From: DASYXW01 sp035934405
Lineage (GTDB): Bacteria; Acidobacteriota; Terriglobia; UBA7540
Direction of reading: 5' to 3'
Assembly (NCBI GenBank): GCA_035934405.1
Contig: DASYXW010000068.1
Location: 1-37,060, forward strand
DNA length: 37,060 nt
In this document: piece after piece, positions 8,123-15,605 of the stretch
How positions within the stretch are numbered: position 1 is the first letter of the stretch
Layout of the letters: the number at the start of each line of letters is the position of its first letter
Position numbers and translations under genes: made by a program
Notes under the pieces: generated by a model
Database searches by the model: none
What the model was told of the DNA's origin: nothing
The model's input: the letters and a program-made list of their open reading frames with translations, nothing else

Positions 8123-10420
8123 TCAATCGCTGCCGCCGCTTGGGCTTGCAGCCGGCCTCGAAACCGCCGCCGGGCTCGCTGCTGCCAGCGCCAGAGCGGT
8201 GGTCGCCCAATTGGTGGCTGCGGCGGAAATGAACTGGTCGCGCCCGTGCGGGAAGCCGCTTTCAAAGTACGGCTGGATGGGCAAAGCGCGCCGCTTCACA
8301 TACCACGATCCGTCTGCAAGCTGAGTGTTCAGCAGAAATTGGGTTCCGCGCTTATAGGCGGGGTCGGTTGCGGCGAGCGCGCCGCTCTCTTTGAGAGCCA
8401 CCAGCGCCTGCCCGGTGGCAAAAGCGTCGCTCCCGAGTGACGGCAACTGAGCCCAGCCGCCGTCGGACCGTTGCTCAGCGAGAAGCGAGCCGGCGTCTTG
8501 CTCGATGGTTCGCCGATCCCCTTCCGCCCACGCCAGCCCCAGGAGCTGAAAAGCCCGGTCCTGGGTTGTCTTGGGCCGAGCCTTCGTTAGCCAGGTTGCG
8601 GCAAGCTGAACCGATTTGTCGTACTCGGCTCGCTGCGCCTTGGGGCCGTAAAGCTGGATGGCCCGCATGGAGAGCGCCGTAACTTGGATATCGCTCGATT
8701 CGAGCGGCGGCCGATGGGCGCCGCCGTACCACTGCCCATTCGGTGATTGGTGGTTCCTTAAGAACACAGCCATCGCATCGGTGGCTGGATCGGGTGGATA
8801 CTTGTCCGCTGCCATTCCTACCAGAATGGCGCTGAGGGTATCGGAATCTCCCGGAATCCCCACTCCCTGCAGGATCCGCTCGCGCCAGCCTTCGATGTAA
8901 GCAGCTTCCGTCTTCAGTTCAGTACTTACCACCCGGTCGTCCACCGGGATGCCGCTTTGCCGGGCGGTCTCGACCGCCATCGCGGTCAGCGTGTTGTTGT
9001 GGCAGGAAACGCAGCCCGATTTCTGCAGGAAGATGGCGTCACTCCGCTGCAGGAGCGGCACGCTCCTTTCCACCGCGGCCCGAACGGAGTGGGCCGGCAC
9101 CGGAGTCAGGACTGCCTCCACAGGCGCCACGGATTCCTTCGCCCCGGCCTGCACCAGCAGGTCCACCATGGGCTTGTGCCCCGCCCGCTTGGCGAAGTCC
9201 AGAGCGGTTTCTCCTTTCGGGTTCTTCGCGTTAACGTCCACTCCGCGAGCGATCAGCGCCTTGGCAAGCTCCAGCGGCAGCGCGTCGGATGCGGCGGCGA
9301 GCATGAGGAGAGTATTACCATCCGGGTCCTTGGCGTTCGGGTCCGCCCCATGATCCAGCAACATCTGGATCTCGCGGCTGTCACCATCGGGAGGCGCGTC
9401 CAGGAACAGATTGGTATTCAGATCGTCGTGGCTCGTGGAGCCGATGAGCAGGTCCACGCACTGGGCGCACCTGGTCAGGATGGCGAAACCCAGCGGGTTG
9501 AAGCCGGCAGTCTTCACACTGGCGCCGCGGTCCAGCAGCATCTTGATGACGACTGCATCGCGGGCATAGGCGGCCTCGGCCAGGGGAGTCATTACACCGA
9601 AAAGGGACGGCGACTGAGCGTTGGGGTCCGCGCCGTGATCGAGCAACAATTTCACCACTGGCGCCGATCCGAAGCGGGTGGCAGCGATCATCAGAGGAGT
9701 CCGGCCGTTGTCGGAACGCGCGTTCACGTCGGCGCCGTGCTCCACCAGCAGCCGCGTCTTGGCGAAATCGCCCACCGCCCACATCAGCGCGGTGGCGTTC
9801 GCCTCGTTACGGATGTTAGGATCAGCGCCACGCTTGAGGAGTTGCCGAACCGAATCGGAGTCTCCGTATAGCGCGGCATACATTAGGGGTGTTGAGCCAC
9901 CGGGTCCTTTGCGGTTGACGGCTTGCTTGCCATTCGGACCACTCGGGTTTGCACCGAGCAGCTTATGGAACGCCCGGTGATCGCCCTCGCGCAGCGCCGC
10001 CATCAGCTTCGTGGCTCCGGGGTCCGGCGGCGGCGGGGGTGTTTCTCCCGAAAGCGCGTCGGGCCATTCAGCTCCCTGGTCGATCCACGCCTTGATGATG
10101 GCGATTTGTTCCGGCTTCAGGGCGCCGGTGGGGGGCATCTGCAGGCCGTACTGGCTTCCGATCAGCCGCTGGTAGAGCCGGCTGCCGGCGCTGTTGCCCG
10201 GCCCGATCACGGGGATCGTGCCACCCTTCATGGCGTCGCGGCGGCGATCGAGCCGGAACCCGTTCATCTGCTGCGTCGGTCCATGGCAGCCGACACAGTA
10301 GGTCTTGAAGATTGGCTGAACGTCGCGGCCGAAATCCACTTTGCCGGGAGCTTGGGCGAATAGCACCTCAGCGGAAACGCAGATTCCGAGGATCGCTGCC
10401 ATCGCACATCGTTTCAACAT
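8123..10420 (-). CDS. Exported heme protein: cytochrome c domain, ankyrin repeats, second heme, alpha/alpha-toroid
   Basis: A 765-residue protein. A signal peptide ends near A22. A planctomycete-type cytochrome c domain follows, with the heme motif CVGCH at 42-46 and a distal MPPTG. A proline-rich linker sits near residue 130, then about eight ankyrin repeats (roughly 136-430; repeated G-A-D-P/V-N turns and TPLM). A second heme motif, CVSCH, is at 470-474. The last 290 residues are repeats resembling squalene-cyclase/prenyltransferase toroids (repeated QxxDGSW/GW-like turns). It should be a periplasmic, heme-bearing scaffold or enzyme; no reaction is known. The start at 10420 is chosen because GGAGG (10426-10430) precedes it by 5 nt; the upstream GTG frame start overlaps that site. 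It appears monocistronic. Confidence 0.85.
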   Translation of the reverse strand: MLKRCAMAAILGICVSAEVLFAQAPGKVDFGRDVQPIFKTYCVGCHGPTQQMNGFRLDRRRDAMKGGTIPVIGPGNSAGSRLYQRLIGSQYGLQMPPTGALKPEQIAIIKAWIDQGAEWPDALSGETPPPPPDPGATKLMAALREGDHRAFHKLLGANPSGPNGKQAVNRKGPGGSTPLMYAALYGDSDSVRQLLKRGADPNIRNEANATALMWAVGDFAKTRLLVEHGADVNARSDNGRTPLMIAATRFGSAPVVKLLLDHGADPNAQSPSLFGVMTPLAEAAYARDAVVIKMLLDRGASVKTAGFNPLGFAILTRCAQCVDLLIGSTSHDDLNTNLFLDAPPDGDSREIQMLLDHGADPNAKDPDGNTLLMLAAASDALPLELAKALIARGVDVNAKNPKGETALDFAKRAGHKPMVDLLVQAGAKESVAPVEAVLTPVPAHSVRAAVERSVPLLQRSDAIFLQKSGCVSCHNNTLTAMAVETARQSGIPVDDRVVSTELKTEAAYIEGWRERILQGVGIPGDSDTLSAILVGMAADKYPPDPATDAMAVFLRNHQSPNGQWYGGAHRPPLESSDIQVTALSMRAIQLYGPKAQRAEYDKSVQLAATWLTKARPKTTQDRAFQLLGLAWAEGDRRTIEQDAGSLLAEQRSDGGWAQLPSLGSDAFATGQALVALKESGALAATDPAYKRGTQFLLNTQLADGSWYVKRRALPIQPYFESGFPHGRDQFISAAATNWATTALALAAASPAAVSRPAASPSGGSD

Positions 10421-11214
10421 AAATGCCTCCACAACTCACCTTACTAGCTTGGGTAATTCTTAACCAGAGTTTAGAGTTTGGGTCCCGGCCAGCGAGAGCA
10501 TCTTACTCCATTCTTTTCGTGAGGACACCAGAAAATTGCGGCGCAAATGAAAAGTCTGGCCCGAGAAGGCTGGCCCAAGAAGGTTGGGCCCGAATGATAC
10601 CCACTGCGGTCGCCGGAGGATGCTTGGCCCCATTCGGGGCCGCCCCATCCAATCGGGGATGACACAGCAAACTCTCATTTAGAATCAATAACATTCCGGC
10701 TTGGTTTAGAATCACTTCCAGGCTCCAGCCACCTGACCACGGATGGCGAACTGGGCCAAGACACGATTCTGCAATAGAGAGCGGCGCGCGAACGAATCTT
10801 TCCGCCCAATCATGCTCTAAACATAAGAAAATACATAACATAGTACGAAACAGTTCGTTCCGCAGAAAGTGGCCTATATTGTTGAATCCATGGCACATAA
10901 CCATGTACAGTTCGTTTAAGTGTTTTATTTTCAGTAGACGCTTGGTGCGGCGCGGAATGATTCGGACTGGGCTTTGGACATTCAAGTGTCCCTGGGTCCC
11001 TCGCTTGAGGTAGAGAATCCAAGGCTAGCACGTCGCCAGGCTGTTGTCAAGAGGGTAATTTAGGTGGCGGGATGTGGGAGGGCAACACGGAACTCATTTT
11101 CTTTCGGCGTCAGCCAACATAACGCGCTCCTGGGAGATGAAATAAGCCACTCGGTTGGGGTCCATGAAGTTGGCTTCATCCTCGCGGGCGCCTGTAAAGC
11201 CCGCCGATATCCCT
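10421..11214. other. Long intergenic region, AT-richer in its right half
   Basis: About 790 bp with no convincing gene. The longest open frame (10503-10985, minus) has no family resemblance, no ribosome site and unusual composition. It contains a 14-bp tandem duplication of TGGCCCRAGAAGGY at 10557-10584 and one good leftward promoter (11022-11050). Base composition between about 10640 and 11060 is clearly more AT-rich than the flanks, which could mark foreign or decayed DNA. Confidence 0.5.
11022..11050 (-). promoter_or_regulatory. Sigma-70-like promoter without an obvious gene
   Basis: Read leftwards: TTGACA (11050-11045), a 17-bp spacer, and TAGCCT (11027-11022). The -35 and spacing match consensus exactly; the -10 matches at three positions. 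It points into the AT-rich non-coding stretch, so it may drive a small RNA, a decayed gene, or the heme-ankyrin gene through a 600-nt leader. Confidence 0.45.
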
Positions 11215-11640
11215 TCACGCGGTTTTCAAACCCGCTGCACGGGCCAGTTTTTCCTGCCGCTCGTCGAAGGTCCAGAACCGGTCGGCGGCGAGCGCGAGGG
11301 CGGAAGCCACGTGCAATGTGTCCAGCGTGCGAACGCCGAGCCGTGCAGCATGGCGGCGGGCGAGCTCCGCGCAAAGGTCAAAGGCTGACTCCGGCAACGC
11401 CACTTCTTTCCACAAGCGGCTTTCTCGGTGTTGCTTGAACCGCTCATGCACGAGGTCGGCTTCCTCTCGAGTTGCGACTTTCCGAAACACCTGCTGTTCG
11501 ACAGCGTGGGTCCACTCGGCCACGTGCAACGGCGTGAGCCAAGCACTCGGATTCGAGGCCATCCGATGTTCGGCCTCCGCGGAGTTTTCATCGGGGATAT
11601 AGAGCGAAACCAGGAAGCTGGTATCGGCGTAGATGCTCAA
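11215..11640 (-). CDS. vapC: PIN-domain ribonuclease toxin, VapC type
   Basis: A 141-residue PIN protein. The acidic metal-binding residues are in place: D6 in IYADTSFLVSLY, E in HVAEWTH, D in RTLDTLHVASAL and D in FWTFDERQEKLA. VapC toxins cleave tRNA or rRNA sites; the target here is not predictable. The start codon is TTG at 11640, overlapping the antitoxin stop as TTGA, so the two genes are translationally coupled with antitoxin first. Length is normal for the family. Confidence 0.88.
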   Translation of the reverse strand: MSIYADTSFLVSLYIPDENSAEAEHRMASNPSAWLTPLHVAEWTHAVEQQVFRKVATREEADLVHERFKQHRESRLWKEVALPESAFDLCAELARRHAARLGVRTLDTLHVASALALAADRFWTFDERQEKLARAAGLKTA

Positions 11641-11879
11641 TATCGTCCGCGCCCCTCAATGACCAGGGCCGACCCAGGCAGAATGCGATCATCTCCGAAA
11701 ATCTCCCGGCGCATGGCCGCCCAGTCAGGATACTTGCGAGGGGGTAGCGGAGTGGCCGGGGCCGGTACGATGCGGCCGATGACACGGTCACGCTCCCGGA
11801 GTTCCACCGTCTTGCCGGCGCGCAGCCAGGCTTTCAGTTGTCGTGTGTTCCGCAGTTGGCGCATGTTCACAGTAGGCAT
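11637..11879 (-). CDS. vapB: Phd/YefM-type antitoxin of the VapC pair
   Basis: An 80-residue protein with the Phd/YefM opening PTVNMRQLRNTRQLKAWL and the beta segment VELRERDRVIGRIVP, which forms the DNA-binding and dimerisation part. The Trp-rich tail (DWAAMRREIFGDDR) should wrap the toxin. I chose the ATG at 11879 because the homologous N-terminus begins there. The earlier in-frame ATG at 11897 lies inside the palindromic operator. As in other type II systems, antitoxin alone or with toxin probably represses the operon at that palindrome. Confidence 0.82.
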   Translation of the reverse strand: MPTVNMRQLRNTRQLKAWLRAGKTVELRERDRVIGRIVPAPATPLPPRKYPDWAAMRREIFGDDRILPGSALVIEGRGRY

Positions 11880-11888
11880 GACGGAAGC

Positions 11889-11907
11889 GTGACACATTCT
11901 GTGTCAC
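11889..11907. promoter_or_regulatory. Palindromic operator of the toxin-antitoxin operon
   Basis: GTGACAC-attct-GTGTCAC is a perfect inverted repeat with 7-bp arms and a 5-bp spacer. Its left edge is 9 bp upstream of the antitoxin ATG. A TTGACG -35-like hexamer (11915-11910, minus) lies immediately outside it. The position and symmetry fit autorepression by a dimeric antitoxin. Confidence 0.65.
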
Positions 11908-11930
11908 ATCGTCAAGAGGGCTGTTTTGAG

Positions 11931-12020
11931 GGTAGTGGTGCAGTTCGGTCGACGTAGCGGCGAGTCTATCTCGCCAGGTGGCGGCGTAAAGCCGCCTCTA
12001 CATCAAACTGACCCACTACC
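11931..12020. repeat. MITE-like palindromic element with terminal inverted repeats
   Basis: A 90-bp element. The left end GGTAGTGGTGCAGTT (11931-11945) and right end AACTGACCCACTACC (12006-12020) are inverted copies with two mismatches. Inside are two hairpins, GGCGAG-tctat-CTCGCC (11959-11975) and GGCGGC-gtaaa-GCCGCC (11980-11996), flanked by GTAG and CTAC. It ends about 17 bp from where a broken ATPase gene stops looking coding, so it may have caused the break. The GTAG-hairpin-CTAC design recurs at 32867-32922. Confidence 0.65.
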
Positions 12021-12036
12021 AAGTATCCCGCGAGTC

Positions 12037-12136
12037 GGGAACTGAAGGTGTTCTTGTGCCAGTCCAGGCCACCTCCCTTAGCGGCGAAGTCGTAGAACTT
12101 ACCGATGCTTTTCAGACGCTTGATCTTAGTTATCAT
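12037..12136 (-). pseudogene. 5' remnant of an AAA-type ATPase gene (AAA_13/RloC-like)
   Basis: From an ATG at 12136 the frame reads MITKIKRLKSIGKFYDF, then AAKGGGLDWHKNTF. This resembles the opening of AAA_13 (anticodon-nuclease/RloC-like) and related ATPases, which continue into a Walker A loop. Here the similarity ends after about 33 codons, before the Walker A, and the DNA runs into the MITE-like element. No other part of the gene is present nearby. It lies 32 bp downstream of rmuC on the same strand. The family call rests on a short peptide and is tentative. Confidence 0.5.
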
Positions 12137-12168
12137 CTCGCACTTGCAGCCTTCCTACGGTTTCCCCG

Positions 12169-13671
12169 TCAGCCCTCCGGGGAAACGCTTTCGTCGGAAT
12201 CTTCGGTCGGCGCCGTGATTGAAACGCCGTCAACGAGCATCGGTGGCATCGGTCTCTTGGTTTTCACTCCCAAGCTCCGAATGCGTTCTCCGACCGAGAG
12301 CGCATTGCCTTTCCCGGTCGAGAGCCGTTTCACCGCTTCGTTGTGAGCGGTCAAGGCACCTGTGATCTTCTCGGCGACGCCGTTCAGATCACTGAGGCTC
12401 ATGCTCACTTTGTCGCATAGGTCGCCGGCCAAGCGCGCAATGTCCTGGGCATTCTGGCCCTGGAGTTCATAGCGCCAAATCGAGGCAACCGTGCGCATGG
12501 TCATCAGCAGTGTGGGAGGACCCACCAGCACGACGCGACGATCCCACGCATACACAAAAAGCTCGGGCTCCTTGGTCAGGGCCGCCGCCAGCGCACCTTC
12601 GATCGGCACAAACATCAGGATGCAGTCGTGCGCTTGCAGCTTTTCATTTTCCTGGTACTTCTTGCCGGCGAGGCCATCGATATGACTCTTCATATCCCGC
12701 ACAAACTGCTCAGCACAGATTGCCCTCTCGGTTTCGTCCTTGGCTGCAATCACCCGCTCGTAAGAGGCAAGCGGAACCTTTGAGTCGACGATCATGGTCC
12801 GCTGGTCGGGCAGATTGACAACGATGTCCGGCCTCTGGACCCCGCCCTCTTCGCTCTTTAGGCCCAATCCCCGCCCCTGTGAGATGTATTCTCTGCCCTC
12901 TGTAAGACCGGCTGCTTGAAGAATACGTTCCAAAGCGAGTTCTCCCCACCGGCCCAGGAGTTGTGAATCGCCCCTCAGCGCCTTGGCGAGCCCGTCTGCT
13001 TGGCTGCCGATCGCATGGCTTGTTTCAAGGATCTGTTTGATCTGCTCCTTAAGCGAGAAAACTTCGCGGTTCTCCGCGTCGTAGGTCGTTTCGACCTTCG
13101 TCTGGAAATCTTGGATTCGTTCGCGTAGCGGATTGAGGATGGACGCCAGCGCCTTTTGTGAATTCTCGGAAAGCTCGGCAGCGTTAGCCTTCAGAATGCG
13201 ATTGGCGATGTTTTCAAATTCCGCCCTCAATTGCTTCTGCTGTTCCGCAAGCTGCGCCGTCTGCGCTTCGAGTTTCTCTGTGAGGGAGCTTTCGCGCTCC
13301 TTGAGCCGGGCAACTTCAGCTCCCGCCGCTTTCGCCTCAGTCGCGATGCCATCGCGCTGAGCCTCTAGTGCAGCGTTTTGCTTTGCCTGTTCCTCGATTT
13401 GTGTCGTGAGGCCCACAACGCGCTCGGACAGTCGTGCGACTTCCTCCCCTGCCGTTCTTGCTTCGCCGGCGGCGGCCTTGTGTTCAGCATCGAGCTGATC
13501 CGCCCGGCTACGGAGTGTGCTGCATTCCTGGTCCAGCCGTGCACCCTCCGCTTGCGCGGACGCCAGCAGAGCGGGGTCGATTCCGCGGTCCGCTGGCCAG
13601 ACATATCGTCCAAGTGCGATGCCCAGAGCGGCGGCCAGAACACCAATGCTTATGAGAACGGCAAGCTCCAT
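12169..13671 (-). CDS. rmuC: DNA recombination protein RmuC
   Basis: A 500-residue protein. It has an N-terminal membrane anchor (residues 3-22), a long coiled coil with E/A/Q heptads (about 35-200) and the conserved RmuC core. That core includes GRWGELALERILQAAGL, PDIVVNLPDQRTMIVDSKVPL and CILMFVPIEGAL. RmuC limits sequence inversions between short inverted repeats in E. coli and has a PD-(D/E)XK-like core. The start at 13671 has GGAG 8 nt upstream. It stands alone apart from the truncated ATPase fragment downstream. Its presence amid so many inverted repeats is suggestive, but it is a common housekeeping gene. Confidence 0.93.
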   Translation of the reverse strand: MELAVLISIGVLAAALGIALGRYVWPADRGIDPALLASAQAEGARLDQECSTLRSRADQLDAEHKAAAGEARTAGEEVARLSERVVGLTTQIEEQAKQNAALEAQRDGIATEAKAAGAEVARLKERESSLTEKLEAQTAQLAEQQKQLRAEFENIANRILKANAAELSENSQKALASILNPLRERIQDFQTKVETTYDAENREVFSLKEQIKQILETSHAIGSQADGLAKALRGDSQLLGRWGELALERILQAAGLTEGREYISQGRGLGLKSEEGGVQRPDIVVNLPDQRTMIVDSKVPLASYERVIAAKDETERAICAEQFVRDMKSHIDGLAGKKYQENEKLQAHDCILMFVPIEGALAAALTKEPELFVYAWDRRVVLVGPPTLLMTMRTVASIWRYELQGQNAQDIARLAGDLCDKVSMSLSDLNGVAEKITGALTAHNEAVKRLSTGKGNALSVGERIRSLGVKTKRPMPPMLVDGVSITAPTEDSDESVSPEG

Positions 13672-13890
13672 GTGGTTTACTCCAACACAAACTTTGCGTT
13701 TGCGCCGTTAATTAAACGTGGGTTTCCGTTTTGACTTCGCGGCCAGCCGGTAATGTACACCTGACAGCCTCAGTATGCAACGCTCCTGCCTGGTTTTCGA
13801 GTGCAGGCCAACCTGGGCAATGTCCGCCCGCTCATCTTCCTCCCTGCCGTCGGTCCGGGCCTGTTCTGGGGTGGGACCTACTTTCAATAG
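13672..13890. other. Intergenic region upstream of rmuC
   Basis: About 220 bp with no recognisable gene or repeat. It should contain the leftward rmuC promoter; I could not pick out convincing -35/-10 hexamers. Confidence 0.4.
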
Positions 13891-14001
13891 TCATCTCACA
13901 CCGGGCATGACTTGAGCCCGGCGGTAGTACTTTCCGCGCACGCCGCGTCCGCGCTGCGCGAGATCGTACTCAGGACGCAGTTCGTCTTTACTCGAATCCA
14001 C
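13891..14001 (-). CDS. Short conserved-looking ORF (RPEYDL...GVRGKYYRR)
   Basis: A 36-residue frame from GTG 14001, preceded by GGGAAAGGA at a 6-nt spacing. It contains DELRPEYDL and GVRGKYYRR. These resemble the N-terminal half of a family of small (about 80 aa) proteins with the signature LPEYDFSGGVRGKYA, often found next to toxin-like genes. Here the frame stops soon after RGKYYRR, so it is either a short version or a truncated copy. There is no toxin gene next to it. Function unknown. Confidence 0.45.
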   Translation of the reverse strand: MDSSKDELRPEYDLAQRGRGVRGKYYRRAQVMPGVR

Positions 14002-14115
14002 CAATCCTTTCCCCTCGCGGATGACAGCACCAAATCGTTTGCCCGTGGCCCGGCCAAACGGCGGGCGCAGCAAGCATCGCCCTGGCGCCGCGCCAAGTCA
14101 GCCGGACGTGGCGAG

Positions 14116-14176
14116 CCCCCTCACCCCGGCCCTCTCCCCCAAGCAGGGGAGAGGGTGTCCGAGGACGGGTGAGGGG
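14116..14176. repeat. Nested palindromic intergenic repeat (second copy of the one inside the GMC gene)
   Basis: Outer arms CCCCTCACCC / GGGTGAGGGG enclose inner arms CCTCTCCCC / GGGGAGAGG. Two blocks (GGGGAGAGGGTGTCC and ACGGGTGAGGGG) are identical to 2214-2228 and 2241-2252 inside the GMC oxidase. This is a dispersed repeat family also met in other phyla. Confidence 0.75.
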
Positions 14177-14260
14177 ACGCTTTTCCCACGGCTCGCGCCG
14201 TGGGCTACTTTATGCCGCCCCTCGCGGGGCTACAGGCTCGGGCCACCCTGCGGGAATCGC

Positions 14261-14316
14261 GGATTGCAGATTTGAGATTTAAGATTCAGGATCTAAGATT
14301 CAACATTCAAGATTTC
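14261..14316. repeat. 7-bp tandem array (8 units) overlapping a stop codon
   Basis: Eight consecutive 7-mers: GGATTGC, AGATTTG, AGATTTA, AGATTCA, GGATCTA, AGATTCA, ACATTCA, AGATTTC. The array runs into the last codons and stop of the radical SAM gene (stop at 14307-14309). No inverted partner is visible. The stretch just upstream (14177-14250) holds additional GC hairpins (CCCACGGC/GCCGTGGG). Confidence 0.8.
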
Positions 14317-15356
14317 AAATAATCTCTTGCGGGCTGCGCGTCCTTTAGCGGTCCAAGCTGGACGAGGGAGGGCAGGGGTTCAAACGCCTGGCGGGTTTGG
14401 GGGTCGCGCCAATTGTCAAGCAGAGCCACCTGCTGCACGCAGGAGACGGTGCAGCGCGGAGCGCAGGCTTTTTGGGTGGAGTACTCGTGTTCGATGTGCC
14501 GGCGAGTGTACTGCGCGAGCGGGATGGCAGGATATCCCCGCTGCTGCGAGCAATAATGCACCAGGCCGTCTTCGCAGATGTAGAGGTAACGGCTGCCGGC
14601 ACGGCATCGCCACTGATGCGGGAGTCCGCGCGCAACGTTCTTCTGGAACTGATTGAATCGCGCGTACGACGCCTTGCCCATGCCCATAATCTCGGTAAAG
14701 ATCGCCTCCTGCCCGGCGCTGAGCGGCTTCAACTGGCCGTCGCCGTCGTGCAGGATGCCGACCGTGCTGGTGAGGCCGAGAGAGCGCGCGCGGCGCGCCA
14801 CCACCAGAGCGTCCTGCGGGTGGCGGACGGGGCTGCCGAGCACGGAGTTGATGTTGACGTGGAACAGGGCGTGCTGGGCGAGGAGTTCGAGCTTTTGGTC
14901 GAGCACCTTGAGGCTCTTCTTCGAAACCTCGTCGGGCATCACGTTGTCAATGCTGATTTGCAGGTGATCGAGCCCGGCGCGGTTGAGCCGGTGGATGCGG
15001 CCGGCGGTGAGGAGATACCCGTTGGTGATGAGGCCGGCCAGGATGCCGTGACGCCGGATGCAGCGGATGATTTCGTCGAGCTCGGGATGCAGCAGGGGTT
15101 CGCCACCGCTGATGGTGATGATCGCCGTGCCCAGGGCGGCGAGGCGGCGAACGCGCCGGAGCATCTCCGCCGTCTCGACCGGCTTCGAAAAATCGTCGAA
15201 CTCGTTGCAATAGGTGCAGGCCAAATTGCAGCGGCGGATGGGAATCAGGTGGACGTCAATCGGGTGGCGTTTGGAGACGAGGCCCCAGGCAATCATCCGC
15301 CACTCGCGAAGGCGGCGGCCGATCGACCTTATCCTGCGTTGGAGGCGGATTTTCAT
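14307..15356 (-). CDS. Radical SAM protein with C-terminal cysteine cluster
   Basis: A 349-residue enzyme. The radical SAM cluster motif is CNLACTYC (C43, C47, C50), followed by the SAM-binding GGEP (TISGGEPLLHPEL) and a beta-barrel with ITNGYLL. The C-terminus has further cysteines (WRCRAG, YICEDG, HYCSQQ, KACAPRCTVSCVQQ), which suggests an auxiliary Fe-S cluster of SPASM/twitch type. Such enzymes modify peptides, sugars or lipids; none of the neighbours looks like a precursor peptide. The N-terminus (20 residues) is very basic. No Shine-Dalgarno is visible before the ATG at 15356, so the start is uncertain. Confidence 0.85.
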   Translation of the reverse strand: MKIRLQRRIRSIGRRLREWRMIAWGLVSKRHPIDVHLIPIRRCNLACTYCNEFDDFSKPVETAEMLRRVRRLAALGTAIITISGGEPLLHPELDEIIRCIRRHGILAGLITNGYLLTAGRIHRLNRAGLDHLQISIDNVMPDEVSKKSLKVLDQKLELLAQHALFHVNINSVLGSPVRHPQDALVVARRARSLGLTSTVGILHDGDGQLKPLSAGQEAIFTEIMGMGKASYARFNQFQKNVARGLPHQWRCRAGSRYLYICEDGLVHYCSQQRGYPAIPLAQYTRRHIEHEYSTQKACAPRCTVSCVQQVALLDNWRDPQTRQAFEPLPSLVQLGPLKDAQPARDYLKS

Positions 15357-15550
15357 CGGCGGACTGTTTCCATCATCGCGCCCGGCGAGTTTAGCGTGGC
15401 GGCGCGCCGCGCGGCAACCGGAAAGCCGCGAACGGTGAAAAACGCGGGTTGAACTACCCGAAGGCGGTTCAAAATGCGATAAAGCGGCGGGTGGAGGGGT
15501 GAGTCACATGCAAACAAGAGCAGGGTTCCTTGGGAAAGACAAAAGCGTTT

Positions 15551-15574
15551 CACGCCAAGGCGCTAAGACGCAAA
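15551..15574. repeat. 8-bp tandem array (3 units)
   Basis: CACGCCAA, GGCGCTAA, GACGCAAA are three units of 8 bp in the gap between the LolA-like stop and the radical SAM start. This belongs to a widespread intergenic repeat (gccaaggcgctaagacgcaaag type). No inverted partner is visible. Confidence 0.6.
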
Positions 15575-15605
15575 GTTCGCGGCAAGATCACCACCGGGCT
15601 ACCTT

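Noticed and set aside
10503..10985. 160-codon ORF on the minus strand
   Set aside because: No family resemblance, no ribosome site, atypical composition; it contains a tandem duplication typical of non-coding DNA.
14397..15452. 351-codon ORF on the plus strand
   Set aside because: Antisense to the radical SAM gene, which has an intact cluster motif.
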